Source: Limnochordia bacterium (lineage in GTDB: Bacteria; Bacillota; Limnochordia; Darwinibacteriales; SLO01). Taken from it: a stretch of 7,660 bases of DNA. Under the pieces are notes generated by a model, which did not search any database, was not told the origin of the DNA, and saw only the letters and a program-made list of their open reading frames with translations. The stretch covers positions 1 to 7,660 of the forward strand of contig SLOG01000451.1 in assembly GCA_007132635.1 (NCBI GenBank), given 5' to 3'. This document shows positions 1 through 4,969 of the stretch, one piece after another (within the stretch, counting starts at the first letter, position 1; the number at the start of each line of letters is the position of its first letter). The position numbers were made by a program, and so were the translations under genes.

Positions 1-753
1 ATTTCCATGAAACAGCTGCTGGAATCTGGTGTGCATTTTGGACATCAGACGCGCCGGTGGAATCCAAAGATGGCTGAGTATATCTTCACTGAACGAAACG
101 GGATTTACATTATTGATTTGCAGAAAACTGTACGTAAGGTGGATGAAGCGTATCGCTTTGTCCGAGATGTCGTGGCTAATGGTCAATCGGTTCTATTTGT
201 GGGTACCAAAAAACAGGCCCAAGAAACCATTGAAGACGAGGCCACGCGGTGTGGGATGTTTTTCGTAAACCAGCGTTGGCTTGGTGGTATGCTGACCAAC
301 TTCAAGACGATTAACGCTCGCATTGGTCGATTGCAGCAGATCGAACGCATGCAGGAGGATGGATCGTACGAGGTTCTTCCGAAGAAGGAAGTTCAGCAGC
401 TTGAGAAAGAGCGCTCCAAACTGGTTCGGTTTCTTGGAGGTATTCGTGACATGAAAAAGCCCCCAGGGGCGGTGTTTGTCGTGGATCCTAGGAAAGAGCG
501 CATCGCTGTGGCCGAAGCACGCAAGTTGGGAATCCCCATAGTGGCTATTGTCGACACAAACTGTGACCCGGATGAGATCGATTACATTATCCCGGGCAAT
601 GACGATGCCATTCGTGCCGTTCGTCTGCTGACGTCGACCATGGCAAACGCTGTGATCGAAGCCAAGGAAGGGTTGGCCGATGCTGAGCAGAAGAAAGCTG
701 AGCAGGAAGCATTGGAAGCTAAAGCCTCTGTTGAGGAAACTGTTGAGGCATAG
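1..753 (+). CDS. rpsB: 30S ribosomal protein S2, 5' end cut by the window
   Basis: S2 is a structural protein of the small ribosomal subunit, bound late in assembly on the back of the 30S particle near the S1 binding site. The frame is open from base 1 (Ile-Ser-Met-Lys), and the family usually begins Met-Ala-Val-Ile-Ser-Met-Lys in Bacillota. The ATG at 7 is therefore probably internal and about three codons are missing upstream. S2 hallmarks in order are GVHFGHQTRRWNPKM near the N-terminus, GTKKQAQ, NQRWLGGMLTNF, PGAVFVVDPRKE, and IPIVAIVDTNCDPD followed by IDYIIPGNDDAIRAVRLL. The tail (from about base 655) is an acidic, Ala/Glu/Lys-rich likely helix, which varies in this family. Stop TAG is at 751-753, and an intrinsic terminator follows within ten bases. 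Identity is certain; only the true start lies outside the window. Confidence 0.98.
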   Translation: MSMKQLLESGVHFGHQTRRWNPKMAEYIFTERNGIYIIDLQKTVRKVDEAYRFVRDVVANGQSVLFVGTKKQAQETIEDEATRCGMFFVNQRWLGGMLTNFKTINARIGRLQQIERMQEDGSYEVLPKKEVQQLEKERSKLVRFLGGIRDMKKPPGAVFVVDPRKERIAVAEARKLGIPIVAIVDTNCDPDEIDYIIPGNDDAIRAVRLLTSTMANAVIEAKEGLADAEQKKAEQEALEAKASVEETVEA

Positions 754-760
754 CGTATGA

Positions 761-798
761 GAGAGGGGGGTAGAGTTCTTTCTCTCCTCCTCTTTTTT
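761..798 (+). terminator. Intrinsic terminator after rpsB
   Basis: Bases 763-770 (GAGGGGGG) pair with 785-792 (TCCTCCTC), with two G-U pairs. A mismatch at 771/784 follows, then 772-775 pairs with 780-783, leaving a four-base loop at 776-779. A run of six T (793-798) follows the 3' arm directly. Stem plus T-tract eight bases after the rpsB stop is the normal layout of a Rho-independent terminator. The wobble pairs and mismatch make it weaker than the one after tsf, so some read-through into tsf is plausible. Confidence 0.72.
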
Positions 799-1101
799 GA
801 TGTAGAGTTAATGGTGCTGTGATTTCCTTTGCGCGGAGCTTGCCAAGGAGGTGCCCCCTTGTTTTCAGTGAGGAGGGTACACCGGAGCACCTGAGAAGGC
901 TGTTGGTTTTCTCGATTTTGGCGAGTGCCGGTTCACCTCGTTTACCTTAAATGCCAGGCAAACGAGGTGCTGTGATGCCCTCGTCTGTAAGAAATCGGAG
1001 AAAATCAACGCCGTCCTAGGGAACCAGGTGTTTCCTGGAAGGTCAAAAAGCGCGGAGTTCTTTTGCTCTGTTTTGGGATAAGAGACAACAGGAGGGGTAC
1101 T
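799..1101 (+). other. Noncoding tsf leader / rpsB-tsf spacer
   Basis: This 303-base stretch between the rpsB terminator and the tsf start shows no recognisable protein on either strand. It contains a strong Shine-Dalgarno-like AAGGAGGTG (845-853) far from any known gene, and an 11-base direct repeat GGTGCTGTGAT (813-823 and 966-976). It also holds a repeated GCGCGGAG (831-838 and 1050-1057), a set of alternating CTCG/CGAG modules (911-984), a small hairpin CCAGG-TGTTT-CCTGG (1024-1038), and the real tsf ribosome binding site AGGAGGGG (1090-1097). I looked for sigma-A promoters and found no pair with both boxes and the spacing good. The spacer is long for this otherwise compact cluster, which suggests a structured 5' leader, but that function is inferred. 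Confidence 0.5.
911..984 (+). promoter_or_regulatory. Candidate alternating-hairpin RNA element upstream of tsf
   Basis: Five complementary modules alternate: CTCG 911-914, CGAG 922-925, CTCG 937-940, CGAG 963-966, CTCG 980-983. Neighbouring modules can pair in turn. The pairings are 911-914 with 922-925; CGAGTG 922-927 with CACCTCG 934-940 (one bulged C); CACCTCGTTT 934-943 with AAACGAGGTG 960-969 (10 perfect base pairs); and ACGAGG 962-967 with CCTCGT 979-984 (6 perfect base pairs). The structures exclude one another, the topology seen in attenuators and other RNA switches. No T-tract follows any of them, so this would not be a standard terminator. It matches no riboswitch class I know. The pairing is seen directly; regulation is inferred. 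Confidence 0.35.
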
Positions 1102-1755
1102 ATGGCTGCGATTTCCGCTGCACTCGTTAAGGAGTTGCGCGAGAAGACAGGTGCTGGGATGATGGACTGTAAGAAGGCACTGACCGAGACCGATGGGGAT
1201 ATGGAGAAGGCTGTTTCGTTTTTGCGGGAGAAGGGTTTGGCTGCAGCTGCGAAAAAGGCCGGGCGTGTGGCAGCTGAAGGCGTCGTTGAGTCCTATATTC
1301 ATATGGGTGGACGTATTGGTGTTCTGGCAGAAGTGAACTGTGAGACTGATTTTGTGGCTAAGACGGATGAATTTAAGGAGTTTGCCAAGGATGTGTGTAT
1401 GCATATCGCAGCCTCCAATCCGCAGTATGTATCTCGCGACGAGGTGTCGGCCAGCGAACTCCAGAAGGAGAAGGATATCTATCGGGCGGCGGCTTTGAAC
1501 GAAGGCAAACCCGAGAAAATCGTTGACCGGATCGTTGATGGTCGAGTTGAAAAATACCTAGGCGAGATCTGTCTGCTTGAGCAGCCGTTTGTTAAGGATT
1601 CAGACAAGACGGTGGAGCAAGTTCTCAAGGAGAAAATTGCCAAGATCGGCGAGAATATTTCGATTCGTCGATTTGCGCGCTTTGAGCGCGGCGAAGGGAT
1701 AGAGAAGCGCCAAGACGATTTCGCTGCTGAAGTCATGGCCCAGATGAAGCAGTAA
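1102..1755 (+). CDS. tsf: Translation elongation factor Ts (EF-Ts), short form
   Basis: EF-Ts is the cytosolic nucleotide exchange factor that releases GDP from EF-Tu so that it can reload GTP and aminoacyl-tRNA. The start ATG at 1102 is set by AGGAGGGG (1090-1097), four bases upstream, and gives the typical MAAISAALVKELREKTGAGM opening. Residues 1-55 form the UBA-like N-terminal domain, including TGAGMMDCKKAL. The EF-Tu-contacting TDFV motif is at 82-85 (in NCETDFVAK), and the core runs to about 190. The tail GEGIEKRQDDFAAEVMAQ is typical of Clostridia and Negativicutes. At 217 residues it is shorter than the roughly 280-290 residue form of E. coli or Bacillus and resembles the compact forms of many other lineages, so I do not read it as truncated. 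It lies between two intrinsic terminators with a long leader, suggesting its own control. Confidence 0.98.
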   Translation: MAAISAALVKELREKTGAGMMDCKKALTETDGDMEKAVSFLREKGLAAAAKKAGRVAAEGVVESYIHMGGRIGVLAEVNCETDFVAKTDEFKEFAKDVCMHIAASNPQYVSRDEVSASELQKEKDIYRAAALNEGKPEKIVDRIVDGRVEKYLGEICLLEQPFVKDSDKTVEQVLKEKIAKIGENISIRRFARFERGEGIEKRQDDFAAEVMAQMKQ

Positions 1756-1783
1756 GAGAACACACTTGGTGTTCTCTTTTTTT
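1756..1783 (+). terminator. Strong intrinsic terminator after tsf
   Basis: GAGAACAC (1756-1763) and GTGTTCTC (1769-1776) form a perfect 8-base-pair stem with loop ACTTG (1764-1768). Seven T follow directly (1777-1783). It begins at the base after the tsf stop codon. It implies that most tsf transcripts end here and that pyrH depends on read-through or a promoter I could not identify. The stem is A/U-rich in part, so termination may be incomplete. Confidence 0.9.
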
Positions 1784-1811
1784 CCGTCCCTGCCATGTTG
1801 TCGGAAAGGGA

Positions 1812-1838
1812 TTCCAACGTGAAACACGAATATTGGAG
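1812..1838 (+). promoter_or_regulatory. Hairpin overlapping the pyrH ribosome-binding region
   Basis: TCCAA (1813-1817) pairs with TTGGA (1833-1837), and just inside it CGTG (1818-1821) pairs with CACG (1825-1828) around an AAA loop. Bases 1829-1832 (AATA) are bulged on the 3' side. The outer arm contains the first GGAG (1835-1838) of the double Shine-Dalgarno GGAGAAGGAG before pyrH, leaving the second copy AAGGAG (1839-1844) mostly free. It could tune pyrH translation. No T-tract follows, so it is not a terminator. The base pairing is visible; a regulatory role is speculation. Confidence 0.35.
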
Positions 1839-1853
1839 AAGGAGAGATGGCCG

Positions 1854-2588
1854 GTGGTCACGCCAAAGTTCAGACGGATTGTCCTTAAGCTCAGTGGAGA
1901 GGCTTTGGGAGGCATACAAAGTACAGGGATTGACCATGATGTAGTTCGGGTCATCGCCGAGGATATCCGCGAGGTTGTGCAGTTGGGTGTGGAAGTCGCC
2001 GTCGTTGTCGGCGGCGGGAACTTTTGGCGTTGTGCAGTTGGAAGTGCGCAAGGTATGGATCGGACTACGGCAGACTATATGGGCATGCTGGCTACGGTTA
2101 TTAATGCATTAGCCCTACAGGATGCATTGGAGAATCTAGGCATTTCTACTCGTGTTCAGACGGCCATTGAGATGCGGCAGATCGCTGAACCTTACATTCG
2201 CCGCCGTGCTCTGCGTCATTTGGAAAAAGGGCGTGTGGTCATCTTTGCATCGGGGACCGGAAATCCGTACTTCACTACAGATACCACGGCGGCTCTGCGA
2301 GCGGCAGAGATCGAGGCCGACGTCATTCTTATGGCGAAACGCGGTGTGGATGGTGTCTACGATTCTGACCCCCGGGAAAATCCAGACGCAACTCGTTTTG
2401 AGAATCTATCCTACATTGATGTGCTGAGAAGCAGTTTGGGTGTAATGGATTCAACGGCCACTTCTCTGTGTATGGACAACCAAATCCCCATTATAGTATT
2501 TAATTTCAGTGAACGACGGAATATAGTCAACGCGATCTGCGGCCAGAAAATCGGGACTTATGTGGGAGGGACACCAGATGACAAATGA
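1854..2588 (+). CDS. pyrH: UMP kinase (uridylate kinase), GTG start preferred
   Basis: PyrH phosphorylates UMP to UDP with ATP in the cytosol, feeding UTP and CTP synthesis. It belongs to the amino-acid kinase family, acts as a hexamer, and is often regulated by GTP and UTP. Motifs with GTG 1854 as Met1 are LKLSGEAL (11-18), VVGGGNFWR (51-59), GMDRTTADYMGMLAT (67-81), FASGTGNPYFTTDT (131-144, phosphate binding), AKRGVDGVYDSDP (161-173) and a C-terminal IPIIVFNF. Length 244 aa fits the family (about 240). I chose GTG 1854 because AAGGAG (1839-1844) lies nine bases upstream. An in-frame TTG at 1833 would add seven residues but has no ribosome binding site. An out-of-frame ATG at 1847 is the odd competitor. 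Cys60 replaces the usual Gly after Trp-Arg. The gene overlaps frr by 11 bases, so the two are translationally linked. Confidence 0.96.
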   Translation: MVTPKFRRIVLKLSGEALGGIQSTGIDHDVVRVIAEDIREVVQLGVEVAVVVGGGNFWRCAVGSAQGMDRTTADYMGMLATVINALALQDALENLGISTRVQTAIEMRQIAEPYIRRRALRHLEKGRVVIFASGTGNPYFTTDTTAALRAAEIEADVILMAKRGVDGVYDSDPRENPDATRFENLSYIDVLRSSLGVMDSTATSLCMDNQIPIIVFNFSERRNIVNAICGQKIGTYVGGTPDDK

Positions 2589-3135
2589 TGTGCTTCAGAC
2601 GGGCGAGAAAAGGATGAAAGCAGCGATTGAGGCGACCAAGAAGGCGTTCTCCGCGATTCGAACTGGGCGAGCGAACACAGGGCTGCTGGATCGCATAACG
2701 GTGGACTATTACGGAGTTTCAACGCCGCTCAATCAACTGGCAAGCATCAGTGTGCCTGACCCACGCCTTATCGTTATTCAGCCGTATGACAAGTCCACCA
2801 TCAAGGATATCGACCGAGCGATTCAAGCTTCAGACATTGATCTCATGCCTACGAATGACGGAACAGTGCTTCGTCTTGCAATCCCTCAGTTGACGGAAGA
2901 GCGGCGCAAACAGTTAGTCAAAGTCGTCAAGAAAGAAGCAGAAGACAAGCGTGTTGCGGTCCGCAATGTGCGCCGAGACTTAAATGATGAGATTAGGAAA
3001 ATGGAGAAGGCTGGCGACATATCGGAAGATGAAAGCCGTGGCGCTCAAGATGAAGTACAGGAACTAACAGACAAATATATCGCTGTGATTGATGAATTGA
3101 CAGAATCAAAAGAAGAGGAGATTCTGGAAATCTGA
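2578..3135 (+). CDS. frr: Ribosome recycling factor
   Basis: RRF acts with EF-G to split the post-termination ribosome and free mRNA and tRNA. The start ATG at 2578 lies seven bases after GGAGGG (2565-2570) and inside the end of pyrH. It gives exactly 185 residues, the standard family length. An in-frame ATG at 2560 would add six residues but has no matching ribosome binding site. The two ends of the chain form the three-helix bundle, with KKAFSAIRTGRANTGLLD in the first long helix and TEERRKQLVKVVKKEAE starting the second. The beta-rich domain II is in the middle (about 30-105), with VDYYGVSTPLNQLASI and PTNDGTVLRLAIP. The ribosome-binding arginine cluster RNVRRD is at 129-134, with Arg132 at the position known to be essential in E. 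coli RRF. The stop TGA shares its A with the start of the next gene. Confidence 0.98.
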   Translation: MTNDVLQTGEKRMKAAIEATKKAFSAIRTGRANTGLLDRITVDYYGVSTPLNQLASISVPDPRLIVIQPYDKSTIKDIDRAIQASDIDLMPTNDGTVLRLAIPQLTEERRKQLVKVVKKEAEDKRVAVRNVRRDLNDEIRKMEKAGDISEDESRGAQDEVQELTDKYIAVIDELTESKEEEILEI

Positions 3136-3362
3136 TGAGTGTCGATTGGAATTTGCTCGTGGGTTACCATGTTGAGGATGCTCAAGCGTGCCTTAGGGAC
3201 GAGGACGTGCTCTGCCGGGTTATCCAGACTGCTTCTCCTGAGTCGGGTGGCCATGAACTCGGCGATCTGCGAGTCGTCGCTGTCAGGAATATGGAGGATA
3301 TGGTTGAGCTCGTGTGTGCCAGAGAGGATTGGCTGCAGCCAAGGTCCCGCGAGAACGATTGA
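3135..3362 (+). CDS. Small uncharacterised protein (75 aa) between frr and uppS
   Basis: I do not recognise a named family with certainty. The ATG at 3135 overlaps the frr stop (TGATG), a classic translational-coupling junction, and no good Shine-Dalgarno lies at normal distance, so reinitiation after frr is likely. The product is acidic, without signal peptide or membrane segment. It opens NLLVGYHVEDAQACLRDE (6-23), which resembles the start of a PASTA-type repeat (a short LVG followed by an amphipathic helix with an E/D-A pair). Three probable strands follow: CRVIQTA (27-33), DLRVVAVRN (44-52) and MVELVCARE (56-64). Small proteins of this pattern at this place are, as far as I recall, found in other Clostridia-type genomes, supporting a real gene. 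Function is unknown; position suggests a link to ribosome recycling or polyprenyl synthesis only by context. Another frame over the same bases (from 3139) looks like a shadow. Confidence 0.75.
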   Translation: MSVDWNLLVGYHVEDAQACLRDEDVLCRVIQTASPESGGHELGDLRVVAVRNMEDMVELVCAREDWLQPRSREND

Positions 3363-3388
3363 AACAACTGGTTTGAAGGAGGCAGCAT

Positions 3389-4129
3389 ATGTTTGAACGA
3401 AGCGCCAAGCACCAGTCTACTGTGCCGAACCATGTAGCCATCATCATGGACGGGAATGGGCGCTGGGCCGCGAAAAGGATGCTGCCGCGAGTGTTTGGGC
3501 ACAGAGAAGGAGTCAAGGTTTTTAAACGGATAGTGCGGCAATGCGCGGATCTCCAGGTGCGTATCTTGACCGTGTATGCGTTCAGTACAGAGAATCAAGG
3601 GCGCCCACCCGACGAGGTCTCCTTTCTTATGGATCTCATGGAAAAGACGTTTCGAACTGAGATCGATGAACTCTGTCGGGAGGGTGTTAGGGTATGTTTG
3701 CTAGGTGACCGTCAAGGTTTCTCCAAGCGTGTCAAGGAGCTTTGGGAGTCTGCCGAAGAACAGACACGTGGGGGTAACCGCTTGACTCTCAATGTGGCCT
3801 TCAATTACGGCGGGCGGCGGGAAATCGTGGATGCTGCCCGCCGCCTCGCGCGTCGGGTACACAATGGTGAACTCGATGCTGACTGTCTTTCCGAGGAACT
3901 GTTTGCGAATAACCTGTACACTTCCAATCTCGCCGATCCAGACCTTGTGATTCGAACTGGAGGCGAGTTTCGCATGAGCAATTTCCTCTTGTGGCAGGCT
4001 GCTTACGCAGAATGGTACTTTACTGATGTCTTGTGGCCTGATTTTTCGGACGAGCATCTGCTGGAGGCCTTCGCTGAATATGAGCGACGAGAACGTCGCT
4101 TTGGGAGGATATCAGAGGATAGAGGGTGA
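3389..4129 (+). CDS. uppS: Isoprenyl transferase / undecaprenyl diphosphate synthase (cis type)
   Basis: This cis-prenyltransferase adds isopentenyl diphosphate units to farnesyl diphosphate to give the long polyprenyl diphosphate carrier for peptidoglycan and other wall polymers, at the inner face of the membrane. The start ATG at 3389 is six bases after AAGGAGG (3376-3382). At 246 aa it has the usual length. Motifs are HVAIIMDGNGRWA (15-27) with catalytic Asp21, GHREG (37-41), TVYAFSTEN (61-69), LNVAFNYGGRREI (134-146), and DPDLVIRTGGE (183-193) with SNFLLWQAAYAEWYF and TDVLWPDF, which hold the diphosphate- and Mg-binding residues. Gln70 replaces the nearly always present Trp in the STENW loop. 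It lies 26 bases after the small gene and seven bases before cdsA, so co-transcription is likely. Chain length cannot be read from the sequence. Confidence 0.97.
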   Translation: MFERSAKHQSTVPNHVAIIMDGNGRWAAKRMLPRVFGHREGVKVFKRIVRQCADLQVRILTVYAFSTENQGRPPDEVSFLMDLMEKTFRTEIDELCREGVRVCLLGDRQGFSKRVKELWESAEEQTRGGNRLTLNVAFNYGGRREIVDAARRLARRVHNGELDADCLSEELFANNLYTSNLADPDLVIRTGGEFRMSNFLLWQAAYAEWYFTDVLWPDFSDEHLLEAFAEYERRERRFGRISEDRG

Positions 4130-4136
4130 GAACGCT

Positions 4137-4904
4137 GTGCTGATTAGAATTCTGACTGCGCTCGTGGGTCTCCCCTTATTCTTGACCATTCTCTACGTAG
4201 GTGGAGGCTACTTGCAGGCAGTGGTAGTACTGCTCGTGATCTTGGGGCTATGGGAGAGCCGACAGTTTCTTGGACCGCGCATCTACTGGGACTTTCTATC
4301 AGTCTCGGTCGGCTCATATCTTTTCTTAAGTCTTTCTCAGGGATCTTTCGAGTTCGTCGGTCCGTGGTTGGTTGTTTCTATTCTTTACTACCTAATAAGA
4401 GCCGGTCTGTGTGGTCAAGGTGCCATGGTTGGGGCAGGGCACCTCCTAGTGGTTGTCTATGTAGCGGTCTTATTCCCGTTTCTTTGGTATCTCCGAGATA
4501 CCTTTGGATTCTCCTGGGTTTTGTATGCCTTGATCGTGACTTGGCTGACAGATACGGGAGCGTTCGTTTTCGGGACCCATTTCGGCAGGCACCCCCTTGC
4601 CCCGCGGCTTAGTCCTAAGAAGACAGTCGAAGGCGCTCTAGGAGGGATTGGGGCAGCCGTTTTGGGCGCAGCTGTTTTTGCACTTATGTCTGGAAGACCT
4701 CTTTTGTTACTGCTTTTGCTGGCTGCCTGTCTATCCGTTTGCGGGCAGATCGGCGATCTGGTCGAGTCAAGTCTGAAGCGGGAGTGCCGTTTAAAAGACT
4801 CCGGACAGCTTCTCCCGGGCCATGGCGGCATCCTGGATCGATTTGACTCTCTGCTTTTTGTCCTGCCCTTGTTGTATTTCAGCCTCCACTATCTATCTTT
4901 CTGA
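4137..4904 (+). CDS. cdsA: Phosphatidate cytidylyltransferase (CDP-diglyceride synthase), GTG start
   Basis: CdsA is an integral membrane enzyme that joins CTP and phosphatidic acid into CDP-diacylglycerol, the precursor of phosphatidylglycerol, phosphatidylethanolamine and related lipids. The GTG at 4137 follows GGTGAG (4125-4130) by six bases and gives the family opening LIRILTALVGLPLF. The frame is open far upstream but that part lies inside uppS. The 255 aa are mostly hydrophobic, with about seven or eight likely membrane segments. Diagnostic parts are TWLTDTGAFVFG (135-146), LSPKKTVEGALGG (158-170), and the CTP-transferase signature at 212-236. That signature reads SLKR, then LKDSGQLLPGHGG (219-231), then LDRFD (233-237). 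Conserved aspartates at 137-139, 221 and 234 are present. It is followed by a 65-base gap holding a promoter, so the first part of the cluster may end here, though I see no terminator. Confidence 0.97.
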   Translation: MLIRILTALVGLPLFLTILYVGGGYLQAVVVLLVILGLWESRQFLGPRIYWDFLSVSVGSYLFLSLSQGSFEFVGPWLVVSILYYLIRAGLCGQGAMVGAGHLLVVVYVAVLFPFLWYLRDTFGFSWVLYALIVTWLTDTGAFVFGTHFGRHPLAPRLSPKKTVEGALGGIGAAVLGAAVFALMSGRPLLLLLLLAACLSVCGQIGDLVESSLKRECRLKDSGQLLPGHGGILDRFDSLLFVLPLLYFSLHYLSF

Positions 4905-4916
4905 TTGCTCCACGTG

Positions 4917-4945
4917 TAGACAATGGCTAGAGAACGATCCATAAT
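4917..4945 (+). promoter_or_regulatory. Sigma-A-type promoter for dxr
   Basis: The -35 box TAGACA (4917-4922) and -10 box CATAAT (4940-4945) each match the consensus at five of six bases and are separated by exactly 17 bases. Transcription would begin around 4951-4953, leaving a leader of about 18 bases that still contains the dxr ribosome binding site GGAAGGGG (4955-4962). It lies in the widest gap of the second half of the cluster, where a promoter is expected. This is a pattern match; no start site has been measured. Confidence 0.65.
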
Positions 4946-4969
4946 AGATATTACGGAAGGGGTCAGCGC

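Noticed and set aside
844..865. CAAGG/CCTTG hairpin followed by TTTT as a second terminator
   Set aside because: The stem is five base pairs with a mismatch, and the T run is only four bases, starting one base after the stem; too weak to call.
951..1019. 22-codon ATG frame in the tsf leader (basic peptide starting MPGKRGAVM)
   Set aside because: No Shine-Dalgarno upstream, the start lies in the loop of the 934-969 hairpin, and the peptide resembles nothing known.
1063..1101. Upstream extension of tsf to an ATG-less start at 1063
   Set aside because: It would place the strong ribosome binding site inside the gene and add 13 residues foreign to EF-Ts; ATG 1102 fits site and family.
893..1215. 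12-base match GAGAAGGCTGTT between the spacer (893-904) and tsf (1204-1215), as a hint of a broken tsf copy
   Set aside because: A 12-base match is expected about once or twice by chance in a window of this size, and the flanks do not align.
865..1404. Long minus-strand frame (179 codons) covering most of the rpsB-tsf spacer and the start of tsf
   Set aside because: The product has no recognisable motif, overlaps the certain tsf coding region antisense, has no evident ribosome binding site that I could identify, and is rich in residues expected from a reversed coding frame.
1798..1826. Possible pyrH promoter TTGTCG with a -10 box 17 bases on
   Set aside because: The -10 position (GAAACA) matches only two of six bases; no acceptable promoter pair was found in 1784-1853.
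1833..1853. TTG at 1833 as the pyrH start
   Set aside because: It would put the AAGGAG inside the coding region, has no ribosome binding site of its own, and adds residues not typical of the family.
2560..2577. ATG at 2560 as the frr start
   Set aside because: The GGAGGG at 2565-2570 would be inside the gene; ATG 2578 gives the exact family length of 185.
3139..3396. 85-codon frame overlapping the small gene in another frame
   Set aside because: Composition is that of a shifted frame, it has no ribosome binding site, and it overlaps the start of uppS; the frame from 3135 has coupling to frr and a sensible fold pattern.
4026..4136. N-terminal extension of cdsA into uppS (start at 4026)
   Set aside because: The added 37 residues are the uppS coding sequence in another frame and do not look like CdsA; GTG 4137 has a good site and the normal N-terminus.
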